A stretch of 64,000 nucleotides of DNA from MVYY01 sp012517575 (GCA_031629035.1 JAVLUG010000007.1:1-64000); one strand, 5' to 3'; shown: positions 7,767 through 18,355, numbered from the stretch's first letter. A program made the numbers and translations. The notes: a model not told the origin generated them from the sequence alone.

Positions 7767-10247
7767 ATGCACAACCGTAGATTATTTCTGTTTTTTTTGT
7801 TCCTTATACTTTCCGTTTCGCTTTTTTCGCAGAATAAAGTGCGTATTTACGGTTATGTAATCGATACCAACAACCGAGGCATCGAGCTGGCCAACGTTTA
7901 TGTACAGCATTCCAACATAGGCACTTCTACCAATCAGAACGGATATTACGAATTAACCGTTGACATAAAAGATTCTATAAAACTTGTTTTTTCCATGGTT
8001 GGATATCAGACGGTTACCTATACCGTTCATCCCAAGATGAAAGTGATTCAGTTAACGGTGGAACTTCCGGCCTTGTCGAAACAAATTGATGATGTGAACG
8101 TAATAGGTCAGCGACGCCAGACGTCAACCATTGATGTACTCGATCCTTCCAAATATCGATTGATGCCTAATTCGGCCGGTGGTATCGAATCGTTGTTAAT
8201 TTCTTTTACGGGCGTAAGTTCCAGCAATGAACTGAGTTCGCAGTACAATGTCAGAGGTGGAAATTTTGACGAAAACAGTGTGTATGTCAATGGAATAGAA
8301 GTTTACCGCCCTTTGCTGATCAGAGCCGGACAACAGGAAGGACTGAGTTTTATCAATCCCGATATGGTACAGAATGTTTCCTTTTCGTCGGGTGGTTTCA
8401 ATGCGGAGTATGGCGATAAAATGTCTTCCGTGCTGGATATCGACTACAAAAAACCTTCTGCATTTGAAGCTACCGCTTCTGCCAGTTTGCTTGGCGCTTC
8501 GGCTTATGTGGGAACGGCAGGCAAGCGTTTTACCCAAATGCACGGTATTCGTTACAAAACTTCCAGATATTTGCTTGGAACCATGGACACACAAGGGGAA
8601 TATGATCCATCTTTTGTGGATTATCAAACCTACTTGACTTATCAGCTAAAACCCAAATGGGAGCTTACTTTTCTGGGAAATTTTTCACAAAATACCTACC
8701 GTTTTATTCCTCAGACACGTGAAACATCGTTTGGCACCTATTCGATGGGACGAAAATTAACCATTTTTTTTGAAGGTCAGGAAAAGGACCTTTTTCAGAC
8801 TTCTTTTGGCGCGTTTACATTGAATTTTCGACCTACAAAATCAACAAAACTAAGCCTGATCGGTTCGGCATTTTATACCAACGAAAATGAGAATTACGAC
8901 ATCTCGGGCGAGTACATTTTGAGTGAAGTGAAAATGGATGTTGATCCCGACAAACAAACCGGCGAATCTCTGGGTATTGGAAATTATCACGAGCACGCCC
9001 GAAACAAGCTGAATGCAACTGTAGCCAATGTAGCTCATTTGGGTGAATACCGAAATAATGATCATTTACTGAAATGGGGCGCCAACGTTCAGTTTGAAAA
9101 AATCGACGACAGGATCAATGAGTGGGAGTGGCGCGATTCGGCTGGATATTCTTTGCCTTACAACAATGCACAAGTGAACTTGTATTACAACATGAATGCT
9201 TCCAATTCGCTGAAAACGCTTAGAACAACAGCCTTTTTACAGGATACGTATAAATACACTTCCAATTCAGGAACTTTTTCGTTCACCGGCGGTCTTCGGT
9301 CGCATTACTGGACTTTCAACCACGAATTTCTGCTCAGTCCTCGTTTTACGGTTGCCTATCTGCCCCACTGGGAAAAAGATTTCAGTTTTCGTTTTGCTAC
9401 AGGCGTTTATTATCAGGCTCCTTTTTACAAGGAAATTCGCGATACGGTTACCGATGCATTGGGAAATGTGGATATTAAATTGAATTCCAACATAAAGGCT
9501 CAACGTTCCCTGCATTTTGTGTTGGGTGGAGACCATTATTTCAGGGCATGGGGAAGACCTTTCAAATTCACTACCGAAGCTTATCTTAAATTGGCCGACC
9601 GGGTTGTTTCCTATTCGGTGGATAATGTTCGCATTCGCTATTCGGGGGAAAATGATGCCAAAGCTTATACCGCCGGCATCGATTTCAAACTATTTGGGGA
9701 ACTTGTTCCCGGCACCGATTCGTGGATCAATCTGTCGTTAATGGATTCGAAGGAAGATATTATTGGCGACAACTACGTGCGCCATACTTACGATGACGAA
9801 GGCAATATTTTGACTTCAGAAACGATATCGCCTTCGTGGGTGCCGCGTCCTACGGAACAACGATACGCTTTTTCCATGATGTTTCAAGATTATCTTCCGT
9901 CTAATCCAAAGTACAAGCTACAGCTCAAAGTAATTTGGTCTGACGGGTTGCCATTTGGCGCTCCGCGCAACGAACAATTCCGTGCTGCTTTTCGTATGCC
10001 GCCTTATCGCCGTGTAGATATTGGTGGTTCGCGCATGCTGGTAAACGGGTCGGATGAATGGATGAACAAATCGTGGTTGGGACATGTAAAAAATATCTGG
10101 ATTAACGTGGAAGTTTTCAATCTGTTGAATTTCAAGAATGTGAATTCTTACTACTGGGTAACGGATATTTATCAGCATCAGGTGGCTGTTCCCAATTACC
10201 TTACCGGTCGACAACTGAACCTTCGCTTATTGGTAGATTTCAAATAA
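7767..10247 (+). CDS. TonB-dependent outer-membrane receptor
   Basis: 826 residues. A signal peptide (about 1-22, ending FSQ) is followed by a carboxypeptidase-regulatory-like beta-sandwich (about 24-112: YGYVIDTNNRGIELANVYV, TSTNQNGYYEL, FSMVGYQ). Next comes a plug (about 120-225: VRGGNFDENSVYVNGIEV, VSFSSGGFNAEYGDKMSSVLDI) and a 22-strand-type barrel ending in a short aromatic/hydrophobic terminus (LRLLVDFK). It is not a SusC protein: there is no SusD partner. Its position 97 bp behind the importer genes suggests that it brings the same ligand across the outer membrane. Confidence 0.88.
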   Translation: MHNRRLFLFFLFLILSVSLFSQNKVRIYGYVIDTNNRGIELANVYVQHSNIGTSTNQNGYYELTVDIKDSIKLVFSMVGYQTVTYTVHPKMKVIQLTVELPALSKQIDDVNVIGQRRQTSTIDVLDPSKYRLMPNSAGGIESLLISFTGVSSSNELSSQYNVRGGNFDENSVYVNGIEVYRPLLIRAGQQEGLSFINPDMVQNVSFSSGGFNAEYGDKMSSVLDIDYKKPSAFEATASASLLGASAYVGTAGKRFTQMHGIRYKTSRYLLGTMDTQGEYDPSFVDYQTYLTYQLKPKWELTFLGNFSQNTYRFIPQTRETSFGTYSMGRKLTIFFEGQEKDLFQTSFGAFTLNFRPTKSTKLSLIGSAFYTNENENYDISGEYILSEVKMDVDPDKQTGESLGIGNYHEHARNKLNATVANVAHLGEYRNNDHLLKWGANVQFEKIDDRINEWEWRDSAGYSLPYNNAQVNLYYNMNASNSLKTLRTTAFLQDTYKYTSNSGTFSFTGGLRSHYWTFNHEFLLSPRFTVAYLPHWEKDFSFRFATGVYYQAPFYKEIRDTVTDALGNVDIKLNSNIKAQRSLHFVLGGDHYFRAWGRPFKFTTEAYLKLADRVVSYSVDNVRIRYSGENDAKAYTAGIDFKLFGELVPGTDSWINLSLMDSKEDIIGDNYVRHTYDDEGNILTSETISPSWVPRPTEQRYAFSMMFQDYLPSNPKYKLQLKVIWSDGLPFGAPRNEQFRAAFRMPPYRRVDIGGSRMLVNGSDEWMNKSWLGHVKNIWINVEVFNLLNFKNVNSYYWVTDIYQHQVAVPNYLTGRQLNLRLLVDFK

Positions 10248-10599
10248 TTTGCTTTCTCAAAAATTTTTTCTTTCTTCCGATTAAAAAATCTAAAAGCCTT
10301 GTTTTTCCTTTCGGCTTCGGAAAAAATGCTAACGGAGTGTGGACTAATGAGTAAATGAACTTTGAAAGGAAATTACAATTTTTGAATGAATTAATCTTCT
10401 CAATGTTTCAGTATAGAATTGAAGTTAGAAAAAAATCGGAGATTCTATTGTTAGTCCGGATGTAGTAAGGAGACTAAGTCGAATAAAAGTTGGGCAGAAG
10501 TTTTGACTTTTGCTTAGTCAGCAGGTAGTTGACATACTATTATCGAAACACCGGCTTTCAGAATAGGATAGACTCTTTCGTTTTTTCACTTTGCTACCG

Positions 10600-10622
10600 C
10601 TGATTTGTAATCAGTGTTTTTT
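10600..10622 (+). terminator. Intrinsic terminator, plus strand
   Basis: Stem CTGATT (10600-10605)/AATCAG (10609-10614), loop TGT, followed by a T-rich run. It lies 350 nt behind the TonB receptor gene and may end that transcript. Confidence 0.5.
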
Positions 10623-10639
10623 TAATTATTGGGAAGAAT

Positions 10640-10681
10640 AAAAAAAATCTACAAGATTCAGTTTCCCGAATCTTGTAGATT
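10640..10681 (-). terminator. Strong intrinsic terminator of PUL 1
   Basis: A 14-bp perfect stem (AATCTACAAGATTC, 10646-10659, with 10668-10681) and an 8-nt loop, followed on the minus strand by a run of Ts. It lies 60 bp after the DUF3823 gene. Confidence 0.85.
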
Positions 10682-10740
10682 CACCTTAATTTAAACTAAT
10701 ACCAATCAAAGAAAAATCAATCAATCAACTAATTAATTTT

Positions 10741-11574
10741 TTAAGGAATTATGACTTGTACCGGTTCGCTATAATTCCAACGGCGTGTACCACTTCCTTT
10801 AGGAGTATCATAATTGATACGTGATGCAGCCCGCACAAAAACTGTCCGACCTGAAGGAATCGTACCATTTGATTCGATAGTTACAATTTGTCCTAAAAGT
10901 GCATTGAAAGAAGAACCAGAATATTCAATTTTACTTGACCAACGGTCATCTCTTGCACGGTATCCAACACTTGAAGAGTAGCTAACAAATAATTGAATAT
11001 CTGTTACATTCAGGAAAGAAGAACTATATCCGCCCATAGGTTCGATTTTGGCTTTAAAATCTGCTTCTGATACGGCACGTGTTACTCGAACCTTTGCCTT
11101 GATTTTGCCGTTGGTTACTGAAGGTTCTCCAACCCATTCCACTTTCAGAAATGGCTGAACTTCAAAACGAACTACTGTTGTTCCTTTTATTTCTATATTT
11201 TGTGTTTCATCGGCAATTGGCACACCGCGTTCATCTTCTCGAATAATGGGGATAAATGGTCCATCAATACGAATATTGTACCTTCCTTTGAAAATTTTTG
11301 TATTTTGAAAAGTTCCATCAGACATACAATAGAAATCGGGATTGGGTGTTACATTCTCTCCCCAGCTAAGTTCTGTCAAACGCACACGAATTCCTTCACT
11401 TCCCTGATCGGTAAGTACAGGTTCTCCTGTTGCAATATCTACAACTTCTCCCTTCAAAGTTTCTGAAGGTGCATCGTAATTGTCCAATTCAAATAAGCTG
11501 CATGAACTGAAAGAAAACAGCCCACAGAATAAAAAATAAAATGCTATTCTTTTCATATTCTTTATATTTTTCAT
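10741..11574 (-). CDS. DUF3823-type outer-membrane lipoprotein of PUL 1
   Basis: 277 residues. A lipoprotein signal with Cys25 (FSSC) precedes FELDNYDAPSETLKGEVVD, the typical opening of the DUF3823 family found as the last gene of SusC/SusD loci. Two beta-sandwich domains follow (about 35-140 and 145-277). Such proteins sit on the cell surface and are thought to bind glycan or stabilise the SusCD complex. It lies 22 bp after SusD and is closed by the strong terminator. No catalytic motif is visible. Confidence 0.75.
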   Translation of the reverse strand: MKNIKNMKRIAFYFLFCGLFSFSSCSLFELDNYDAPSETLKGEVVDIATGEPVLTDQGSEGIRVRLTELSWGENVTPNPDFYCMSDGTFQNTKIFKGRYNIRIDGPFIPIIREDERGVPIADETQNIEIKGTTVVRFEVQPFLKVEWVGEPSVTNGKIKAKVRVTRAVSEADFKAKIEPMGGYSSSFLNVTDIQLFVSYSSSVGYRARDDRWSSKIEYSGSSFNALLGQIVTIESNGTIPSGRTVFVRAASRINYDTPKGSGTRRWNYSEPVQVIIP

Positions 11575-11596
11575 TTTTAAAATGTTCTATTATGAA

Positions 11597-13672
11597 TTAT
11601 CGATTAGGCTGTTGGTCAATATAAAGACTTTTTGAAACTTCTCCACTTGGAATGGCAAAGTAATAATCAATGATATTGTACTCAAAAGTTTTCTGACTTA
11701 CCCATTGGAAATGAGCATCGAAGAAATATTTTCCTGTTGCAGTTGAGAAAAATGGATATAAACCACGAAAGCGAAAACGCGAACTGTTACTATACAGATC
11801 TTTGTTTCTTGTTTCACCCCAGAATCCGTCTCTGCCTTCGTAATGCCAAACACGCCAGCGTCTCAAATCCCATTTTGTTTTATGTTCCAGCGCCAATTCC
11901 TTGCGGCGTTCTTTCCGTACGATATTTCTTCCTTCTTCCGTTGCAGTAAGTTTTGAAGTCAGTAAAGTTGCGCCGGCACGTTCGCGAATTTGATTGACTG
12001 CATCGGTTGCCACTTGCAATAAATCATCGTCGTCAGGAGAAGAAACACCAGCCAATGATAATTCTACTGCAGCTTCGGCAGCATTAAGCAGCACTTCTGC
12101 ATAACGCATTAGAATAAAAGGTTGAGCCGATTTTCCTTCTCCTGCTACAAATGATGGATCGGGATTTAACCATTTACGATCGTACAATCCTGTTAAACAT
12201 GCTTCTCCATTATCATAAAAAGGCCCGTTTTCTCCACCAGCAGTCATTGTAGTACCATTGTATGATACAGTTTCCTGACTGTTTCCCTCTCTCGGACTTA
12301 AATATAATGTTTTCGGTGTCTGCTTGTAAGCAGGCAAATGCTGATAGAAAGTTGTTGCATTATTGAAAGAATAGTCGCTGAATAATGGATTAATGGGTGC
12401 AGAACCGGTATATACTCCGGCACGAATATCGATAGTTTTACCCTTAAACACATCTCCAGGGAAAATGACGTAAGCTCGCAATCGGGGCTCTGCGTTTGTG
12501 AAAAAGTCCAGTGGTTTATCGTACATAATGTAATTCCCCTGATTATTTGAATTTCCTGTTGTAACCTTAACCGTTCCGTCAGGATAACGATCAAAACCTT
12601 CGAATAACTCAAGAAAATCTAAAGTTGGACAAGTTCCCGAAGCCAAAGGAGAACGGAAAATAAATGGCGCGCTATAAGCATCAAATCCGTGTGTAAGTGT
12701 AGGATACGAATATTCCTTAACATAGATATTTTCCGGACTGGTCAAATCGCTAAACATATCTACCATATTCTGATATTGTGCGTCACGATCAGTAGCTGAC
12801 CATTTTTTCTTATAAAGAGAATAACCGCCATCTTTCATAACTTCTTTTGCAGCTTTATAGGCTTCAGTAAAATATTTTATTGAAGCAGATTGCCATTCAT
12901 CTTCAGCAAAACCTATTACTCGAACACCGGTTTTTTGTCCAAAGCCCGTCAATCTTCCCGAAACTGTTTCGTTGTATTTTGCCACACAACCAGCATACAA
13001 CATTGCTTCCGATTTGAATGACAATGCTACAAACTTGTTGGCATATCCTGTTTTAGGACTTTTGGGCAGCAACAGTGAATCAGCGCTGTCGAAATCGGCA
13101 AGTACTTGATCCCAAGTTTCCTTTTCTGTGGAACGTGGAACTTCCAATTTATCTGCATCGGCAGGATACTGTATTTCTTTCGTTACCAGAGGAATTCCTC
13201 CAAAACGGCGAGCCATAGCATAAAATACTGTTGCTCTGACAAAATAGGCTTCTCCCAGATAATGATTATAGGTTTCTTCCTTAAAATTATTTTTATATTT
13301 TGGAAGAGTTTCCAGCAGGTGATTCGCATCGCGTAGTAGTGTGAATGCCTGACCCCAATAAGGTGTATTTTCACCGGTAAATGCCGTACAGATACCATCT
13401 CTGTTTAATGCTTCTCCTGTTCCCTCAATTCCCATGGCACCCAGCCATGAATTGAAGTTTATTCCCCATTGTGCCATGTATTTGAAATCTTCAAAAGGCA
13501 TGTAGCTGTACATTCTTGCCAAATAAATTTCCATTCCGGCTTCGTTTGTCATCAAGTCATCATCGGTTATTACATTTTTTGGCGCAATATCCAAATCATT
13601 ACAGGCCGAAAAAAGAAGTAGTCCGATTACAGGCAATAAAAACAATTTTTTCATATATTTTTTCATATTCAT
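11597..13672 (-). CDS. SusD/RagB-family surface glycan-binding lipoprotein
   Basis: 691 residues, at the long end for SusD proteins (usually 500-650). Lipobox Cys24 (FSAC) predicts surface display. Family features are the NDLDIAPKNVITDDDL N-terminus, the helical TPR-like scaffold (YLGEAYFVRATVFYAMARRFGGIPLV), and the C-terminal RMRYAEVLLNAAEA-like helix followed by RKERRKELALEHKTKWDLRRW. It forms the lid on the SusC channel (gene 13 bp upstream) and captures oligosaccharide. The ligand is inferred only from the neighbouring GH76 enzyme. Confidence 0.92.
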   Translation of the reverse strand: MNMKKYMKKLFLLPVIGLLLFSACNDLDIAPKNVITDDDLMTNEAGMEIYLARMYSYMPFEDFKYMAQWGINFNSWLGAMGIEGTGEALNRDGICTAFTGENTPYWGQAFTLLRDANHLLETLPKYKNNFKEETYNHYLGEAYFVRATVFYAMARRFGGIPLVTKEIQYPADADKLEVPRSTEKETWDQVLADFDSADSLLLPKSPKTGYANKFVALSFKSEAMLYAGCVAKYNETVSGRLTGFGQKTGVRVIGFAEDEWQSASIKYFTEAYKAAKEVMKDGGYSLYKKKWSATDRDAQYQNMVDMFSDLTSPENIYVKEYSYPTLTHGFDAYSAPFIFRSPLASGTCPTLDFLELFEGFDRYPDGTVKVTTGNSNNQGNYIMYDKPLDFFTNAEPRLRAYVIFPGDVFKGKTIDIRAGVYTGSAPINPLFSDYSFNNATTFYQHLPAYKQTPKTLYLSPREGNSQETVSYNGTTMTAGGENGPFYDNGEACLTGLYDRKWLNPDPSFVAGEGKSAQPFILMRYAEVLLNAAEAAVELSLAGVSSPDDDDLLQVATDAVNQIRERAGATLLTSKLTATEEGRNIVRKERRKELALEHKTKWDLRRWRVWHYEGRDGFWGETRNKDLYSNSSRFRFRGLYPFFSTATGKYFFDAHFQWVSQKTFEYNIIDYYFAIPSGEVSKSLYIDQQPNR

Positions 13673-13685
13673 TCAATGTTAATTA

Positions 13686-16600
13686 TTAAAATGAGATAGA
13701 CATTCCTAATGTGTAAGTTTTGTTAAGAGGATATAATCTACCAAGTTCATCATCGGGATGTTCAGGGTCGACAAACTTAACCCCGGTGATTGTGAATAAA
13801 TTATAAGCATTGGCAAAAACACGTAAACTCAATGGTGAAGTAGTTTTTGGTTTTGGAAGTGTATAACCAAATTCTATGCTCTTTAGACGGAAATAAGCTG
13901 TACTTACCCGGTTAAATTCTGAATTACTATAAGGATAATGTCCCGTAAACGCATAATATCCGCTTATCCATTCAGTGCTTGGATCATAGGGATCGGCTGT
14001 AGGATTGACAGGATGCCAACGGTCAAGATATTGAGTTAAAGTGCCGCCACCATTGCTTCCCCATATCGAATACAAAGGCTCTTTATATTCCATTGAACCC
14101 AGTGCAGAACCTTGAAAAAGGATGTTCAAGTCAAAACTTTTATAATTGCCATCAAAACTTAAACTGTAATTTACCCAAGGGGTTTGATCATAAGCAAAGG
14201 GATGCTGATCAAGACTATTTATTTCACCATCTCCATTCCAGTCAAGATATTTATAATCACCGGGCAATATATCTTTCTCTTTGTATATTTGATATGTCCA
14301 AATATCTTCCCAGCTTGAATAACGTCCTGCACTTTCGTAACCAAATTGAACACCCTGATAACGATTGGTTAAATTGTCATTTCTCCATTTATCGTATGAG
14401 TTTCCATAAGGGCCGTTTTGCACTGCGGTAAGATACATTTTTCTGGTGATGGTACCGATTGCTTTAACCTTGTAAAGAAGGTCGCCAATTTTGTTTTGAT
14501 GAGAAAGTTCAAGATCAATACCGAAATTTCTATCGCTGTTGAGGTTTTCTTGAGGTGCAACAGCTCCGACTACGGTGGGTAAATCTCCTTTGCGGTTTGC
14601 AAGCAAATGATCACGATGACGGTCAAAGAAATCGAACGAAAAACCAAACAATCCATTCCATGCATCAAAATCAATACCTATGTCAAATGTTTTCGATTTT
14701 GCCCATGTTACTGACTCTAATGGGAGTGCTCTGGTTGCAACTCCGTAAACAAAATTGCTTCCGAATATGTAACCCGGAGCATATTGATTATAATAACCCT
14801 TTTCGGCATTTCCGCTGGTGGCAGGATAGTCATAACCAGCTACCCAACCGTAGTTGGCATCATTATCATCGCCTAATTCTCCATAACTGACGCGCAATTT
14901 CAACTGATCGATAAATGAAAGAGAATAATTAGATTTAAAGAATGGTTCTTCTGAAATCCGCCAACCTAATGAAGCAGAGGGGAAGAAACCCCACTGATGA
15001 CCTTTTGCAAATTTTGAAGATCCATCATAACGGAATTGAAATTCGGCTATATAACGACTTCCATAAGCATAATTCAATCGTCCAATGGCTGCCGAATAAG
15101 CAAGTTCGTAAAGATCGCTATTCCCAACATACATGTTGCCAATTTGATTGTCATCCACACCAGCAAACAGGTAATCTGTTGCAAAAGCCAAATCTCGCTG
15201 AGCATAAAAATTATCGCCTGTTCTTTTTTGGGTTTCCAGACCTACAACGCCACTTATAGAGTGATCATTAAAGGAACGATTGTAATTGAGTAAGAATTGT
15301 CCCAATGTTTGCTGTTTTCCAAAAAATTCGCGACGGAGTTGGTTCGGCGAACTTGAGTTATACAATTTTTTGTCGTAAGTGTTTGTTAATTCGTTGTACG
15401 CGTATTGATAATACTCTTTACGAAAAATTGAGTTGTTGTTTTCTCTGTAATCATAACTGTAAAGTAATTTTGCAGACAAACCTTTTAATATGGGAGAAAT
15501 GGAAGCAAAATCATAATTGAGGGCTGCAGATGACTGGAAAATCTTTTGTCCGTATTCGCGATATCCAGAGATATCTGAAGTCATTTTTGCAACTGTGTTT
15601 TCTTCCAAATCTAATCCTTCGTAATTCAGCATGGTATTTTCAGGGTCAGCATAAGCAGGGAAAAGAACGCCTTGGCGCCAGTAATTTCTAATAATATCAG
15701 TAGATGTTGAGTAGGGGTTATGTTGTTTGTCCAAAATACCACTCAAATTCAAATCGAATGTTAATCCATTTGCTATTTTTGTACTGATATTACTTCTTAA
15801 GTTGGTTTTTTCATAGTTCAAATCACCCGATTTGAAAAAACCTTCCTGAAAGAAATATCCTAACCCTATGTAGTATTGAGTTCTGTCATTTCCACCAGAT
15901 ATGCTTACATCATGTTGTGTTTGTGGAGATAAATCAGAAAAGATTAAAGAATTCCAGTCAGTTTGTCGCCTGCTTCCATTTCGATATGCTTCAAAATCTT
16001 CTTCTGTATAAATAATACTACCTCCGTTAACATTGTTCATTGATTTTTCGTTGTACAATGTCATGGTTTCAAATGCGTTAGCCAATTTTGGCATTCTTGA
16101 AGGTTGTTGTAAGGTATATGTTCCATTGTAGGAAACTTTTGTTTTTCCATCTTTAGCACCCTTTTTTGTAGTTACCAAAACCACTCCATTGGCTGCACGA
16201 ACGCCATAAATAGCAGCTGAAGCATCTTTTAGCACAGAAATTTCATCAATGTCATTGGGATTCAAACGTTGAAAATCGCTTGTTTCACGAGGAATACCAT
16301 CAATAACGATAAGTGGTGATCCTAAACCACGGATATCAAAATTGTTGTTAAAAGAACCAGGTTCAGCGCTTTTTTGCCATACACGTACACCGGCAATTTT
16401 TCCGGTGAGCATGTTTTGAGGATTTTCATTGACAGTTTTTATCATTTCATTTCCTGTTATGCCAGCTACAGCTCCGGTAAGAGTTACTTTTTTCTGGACA
16501 CCATAACCAACGACAACAACTTCGTTAAGTGCTGTATTCTCTTGCTCCGACATAACAACATTTATTTCGGAACGGCCATCAACTTTAACTTCTTTAGTGG

Positions 16601-16865
16601 TTAAACCCAAATATCGGAAAACTAAAGTTGCATTTTCAGGTGCATTAATGGAATATTTTCCTTCTTTGTTGGTAATTGTCCCAATATTCGAATTTTTTAC
16701 CATAACAGTGGCTCCAATAATTGGTTCATTGTTACTGTCGGTAACTTTTCCTGTTATAGTTTTGCTTTGAGCCCATATAGATAATGGTAGGACTGAAGTG
16801 AATATTAAAATCAAAGTCAGAAAGCGCAATGATTGCATAAATTTTAAATTTCGTGTTTTCGTCAT
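13686..16865 (-). CDS. SusC/RagA-family TonB-linked outer-membrane transporter
   Basis: 1059 residues. A signal peptide (about 1-33) precedes a carboxypeptidase-regulatory-like domain (about 36-110: ITGKVTDSNNEPIIGATVMV). Next come the SusC linker LNEVVVVGYG, the plug (about 118-240, with LTGKIAGVRV, RGLGSPLIVIDGIPR and DASAAIYGVRAANGVVLVTTK), then a large beta barrel. It has no STN domain, unlike the second SusC in this window, so it is not expected to signal through FecR. It sits between the GH76 enzyme (21 bp) and SusD (13 bp) in a minus-strand operon and imports oligosaccharides energised by TonB. Confidence 0.95.
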   Translation of the reverse strand: MTKTRNLKFMQSLRFLTLILIFTSVLPLSIWAQSKTITGKVTDSNNEPIIGATVMVKNSNIGTITNKEGKYSINAPENATLVFRYLGLTTKEVKVDGRSEINVVMSEQENTALNEVVVVGYGVQKKVTLTGAVAGITGNEMIKTVNENPQNMLTGKIAGVRVWQKSAEPGSFNNNFDIRGLGSPLIVIDGIPRETSDFQRLNPNDIDEISVLKDASAAIYGVRAANGVVLVTTKKGAKDGKTKVSYNGTYTLQQPSRMPKLANAFETMTLYNEKSMNNVNGGSIIYTEEDFEAYRNGSRRQTDWNSLIFSDLSPQTQHDVSISGGNDRTQYYIGLGYFFQEGFFKSGDLNYEKTNLRSNISTKIANGLTFDLNLSGILDKQHNPYSTSTDIIRNYWRQGVLFPAYADPENTMLNYEGLDLEENTVAKMTSDISGYREYGQKIFQSSAALNYDFASISPILKGLSAKLLYSYDYRENNNSIFRKEYYQYAYNELTNTYDKKLYNSSSPNQLRREFFGKQQTLGQFLLNYNRSFNDHSISGVVGLETQKRTGDNFYAQRDLAFATDYLFAGVDDNQIGNMYVGNSDLYELAYSAAIGRLNYAYGSRYIAEFQFRYDGSSKFAKGHQWGFFPSASLGWRISEEPFFKSNYSLSFIDQLKLRVSYGELGDDNDANYGWVAGYDYPATSGNAEKGYYNQYAPGYIFGSNFVYGVATRALPLESVTWAKSKTFDIGIDFDAWNGLFGFSFDFFDRHRDHLLANRKGDLPTVVGAVAPQENLNSDRNFGIDLELSHQNKIGDLLYKVKAIGTITRKMYLTAVQNGPYGNSYDKWRNDNLTNRYQGVQFGYESAGRYSSWEDIWTYQIYKEKDILPGDYKYLDWNGDGEINSLDQHPFAYDQTPWVNYSLSFDGNYKSFDLNILFQGSALGSMEYKEPLYSIWGSNGGGTLTQYLDRWHPVNPTADPYDPSTEWISGYYAFTGHYPYSNSEFNRVSTAYFRLKSIEFGYTLPKPKTTSPLSLRVFANAYNLFTITGVKFVDPEHPDDELGRLYPLNKTYTLGMSISF

Positions 16866-16886
16866 ATTTTTAAATTTAAGTTGGTT

Positions 16887-18332
16887 TTATTTTTCTAGTT
16901 CATAACGCGCCAATACTGCATATTCTGCCGCAAAGGCAAATGTAAACATGCCTTCAACGCTATTGTTGTTATTATCAAGACTCCAACCAAGTAGTAAATT
17001 GGTAGGTAAAAATCCTTTGTATAAAAATTTTTCATATCCGTAATCAAGATTTTTTTGAAAACTGCTTACGCACACCGAATCGTTTTTATAAAATGGATAA
17101 ACATCAACATATCCTCTCATTAATACTCCATTAAACCAGTTTCTGAAACCGGTAATATCATAAGTGTAATATCCGATTACTGTTGCATCCTTTTTTGCAA
17201 AATATCGGAAACTGGCATTTGTTAAATTTTTTATATCGTTCAGATAGGTGTTGTTATTGGTAACCCGATATAGATCAGCACCACCCGAAAGCATGGTCCC
17301 GCTATTGTATGAAATGGCAGGCCCAACACGATCACGTAAATTGACGTGCTTGCGATAAGTTACGTTGTTGATTGTTTCATAAGCAACATTACAATTGGGA
17401 TCGCAACCACCCATCATGTCATCGTAGATTCCATCTGAACGTAACAAAGATTTTTTCTGCCAGTCGTAAACGGCTTGAGCATATTTTAAATAGTAATCGC
17501 TCTTTTTCATGCTCCCCGTTTTCCGACTTTTGTCTGCATCGATATAGCGATAGGTTATCTGGTCATCCTTGTCTTTATATAACTCATAAAGCCATACCAA
17601 TGGGCTGACAATGGGGCCGTTACTGCAGGAATGTTTTGTTACATATCCCGGGCCCCATGTAATGCCTCCATATTCTTTTCCGCTTTCATCCAACACACAA
17701 TCCCAACCATCAAGAACGTAATCGGTCAGGTACTCGGCTTCATTCAAGTAAATAATATTATTTGTAATTTTGTATGCTTCAAGTAATTCGCGAATCAACC
17801 ATTCCTGATCATCATACACGTTATGAATCCCTTCTACCAATGCTGTACCTTTGGAACCTCCACGATCTACACCGTAAACCGACCATTGTCTGGTTTGGGT
17901 ATAAGAGGTTAATGTGTAAGTTCCTTTATAATATGCTGCATTTTCATATAGCTGATTGAGTAATTGAGTATAACGCTCAAAGTGCTGATTATAAAGTTCA
18001 GCATCTCCATGTTCTTTTTGAGTTTTGAGAGCATGTAGAACGGCATTTACAGCTTCAATGGAACTGGTATACATCCAGACACTGCCTTTTTCCTGAGAAC
18101 GAACTCCGGTGTAGGGATTGTAATATCTTGCCATTGTCATTCCATCTCCGGTAAAATAAGAGTTTATGGCATTGTCGATAATTTGAATGGCTCTGCTTAA
18201 ATTTTGTTTGGAGACATTTTGTGAATTATTTTCTTCTCCGTTTCCTCCGCCTTTTTGTATATCATCCGAATTTTCTCCACATGCACAAAGAACAAGTAAA
18301 AAGCAAAAAACAGTAAATAATATTTTTCTCAT
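16887..18332 (-). CDS. GH76-type glycosidase lipoprotein (alpha-1,6-mannanase family)
   Basis: 481 residues. A lipoprotein signal (LCAC, Cys16 or Cys18) anchors it. The (alpha/alpha)-barrel pattern and the paired aspartates D174-D175 in VYDDQEWLI, followed by EAYKIT, match the catalytic Asp-Asp of GH76 enzymes. WGP and CSNGPIVSPLVWLYELYK fit the family's active-site loops. GH76 members cleave alpha-1,6-mannan backbones (fungal mannan, some bacterial glycans). Placed directly before SusC, it is the only enzyme in this PUL, so it likely makes oligosaccharides at the cell surface for import. Family assignment is from motifs, not a search. Confidence 0.75.
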   Translation of the reverse strand: MRKILFTVFCFLLVLCACGENSDDIQKGGGNGEENNSQNVSKQNLSRAIQIIDNAINSYFTGDGMTMARYYNPYTGVRSQEKGSVWMYTSSIEAVNAVLHALKTQKEHGDAELYNQHFERYTQLLNQLYENAAYYKGTYTLTSYTQTRQWSVYGVDRGGSKGTALVEGIHNVYDDQEWLIRELLEAYKITNNIIYLNEAEYLTDYVLDGWDCVLDESGKEYGGITWGPGYVTKHSCSNGPIVSPLVWLYELYKDKDDQITYRYIDADKSRKTGSMKKSDYYLKYAQAVYDWQKKSLLRSDGIYDDMMGGCDPNCNVAYETINNVTYRKHVNLRDRVGPAISYNSGTMLSGGADLYRVTNNNTYLNDIKNLTNASFRYFAKKDATVIGYYTYDITGFRNWFNGVLMRGYVDVYPFYKNDSVCVSSFQKNLDYGYEKFLYKGFLPTNLLLGWSLDNNNNSVEGMFTFAFAAEYAVLARYELEK

Positions 18333-18355
18333 TTGTTTATAAATTCTTTTATATT

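Larger units (their letters stand above)
10248..10740. other. Intergenic region with two convergent terminators
   Basis: No gene is seen. It separates the plus-strand uptake operon from the minus-strand PUL and contains a hairpin/T-run for each direction (10600-10622 and 10640-10681). Confidence 0.6.
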
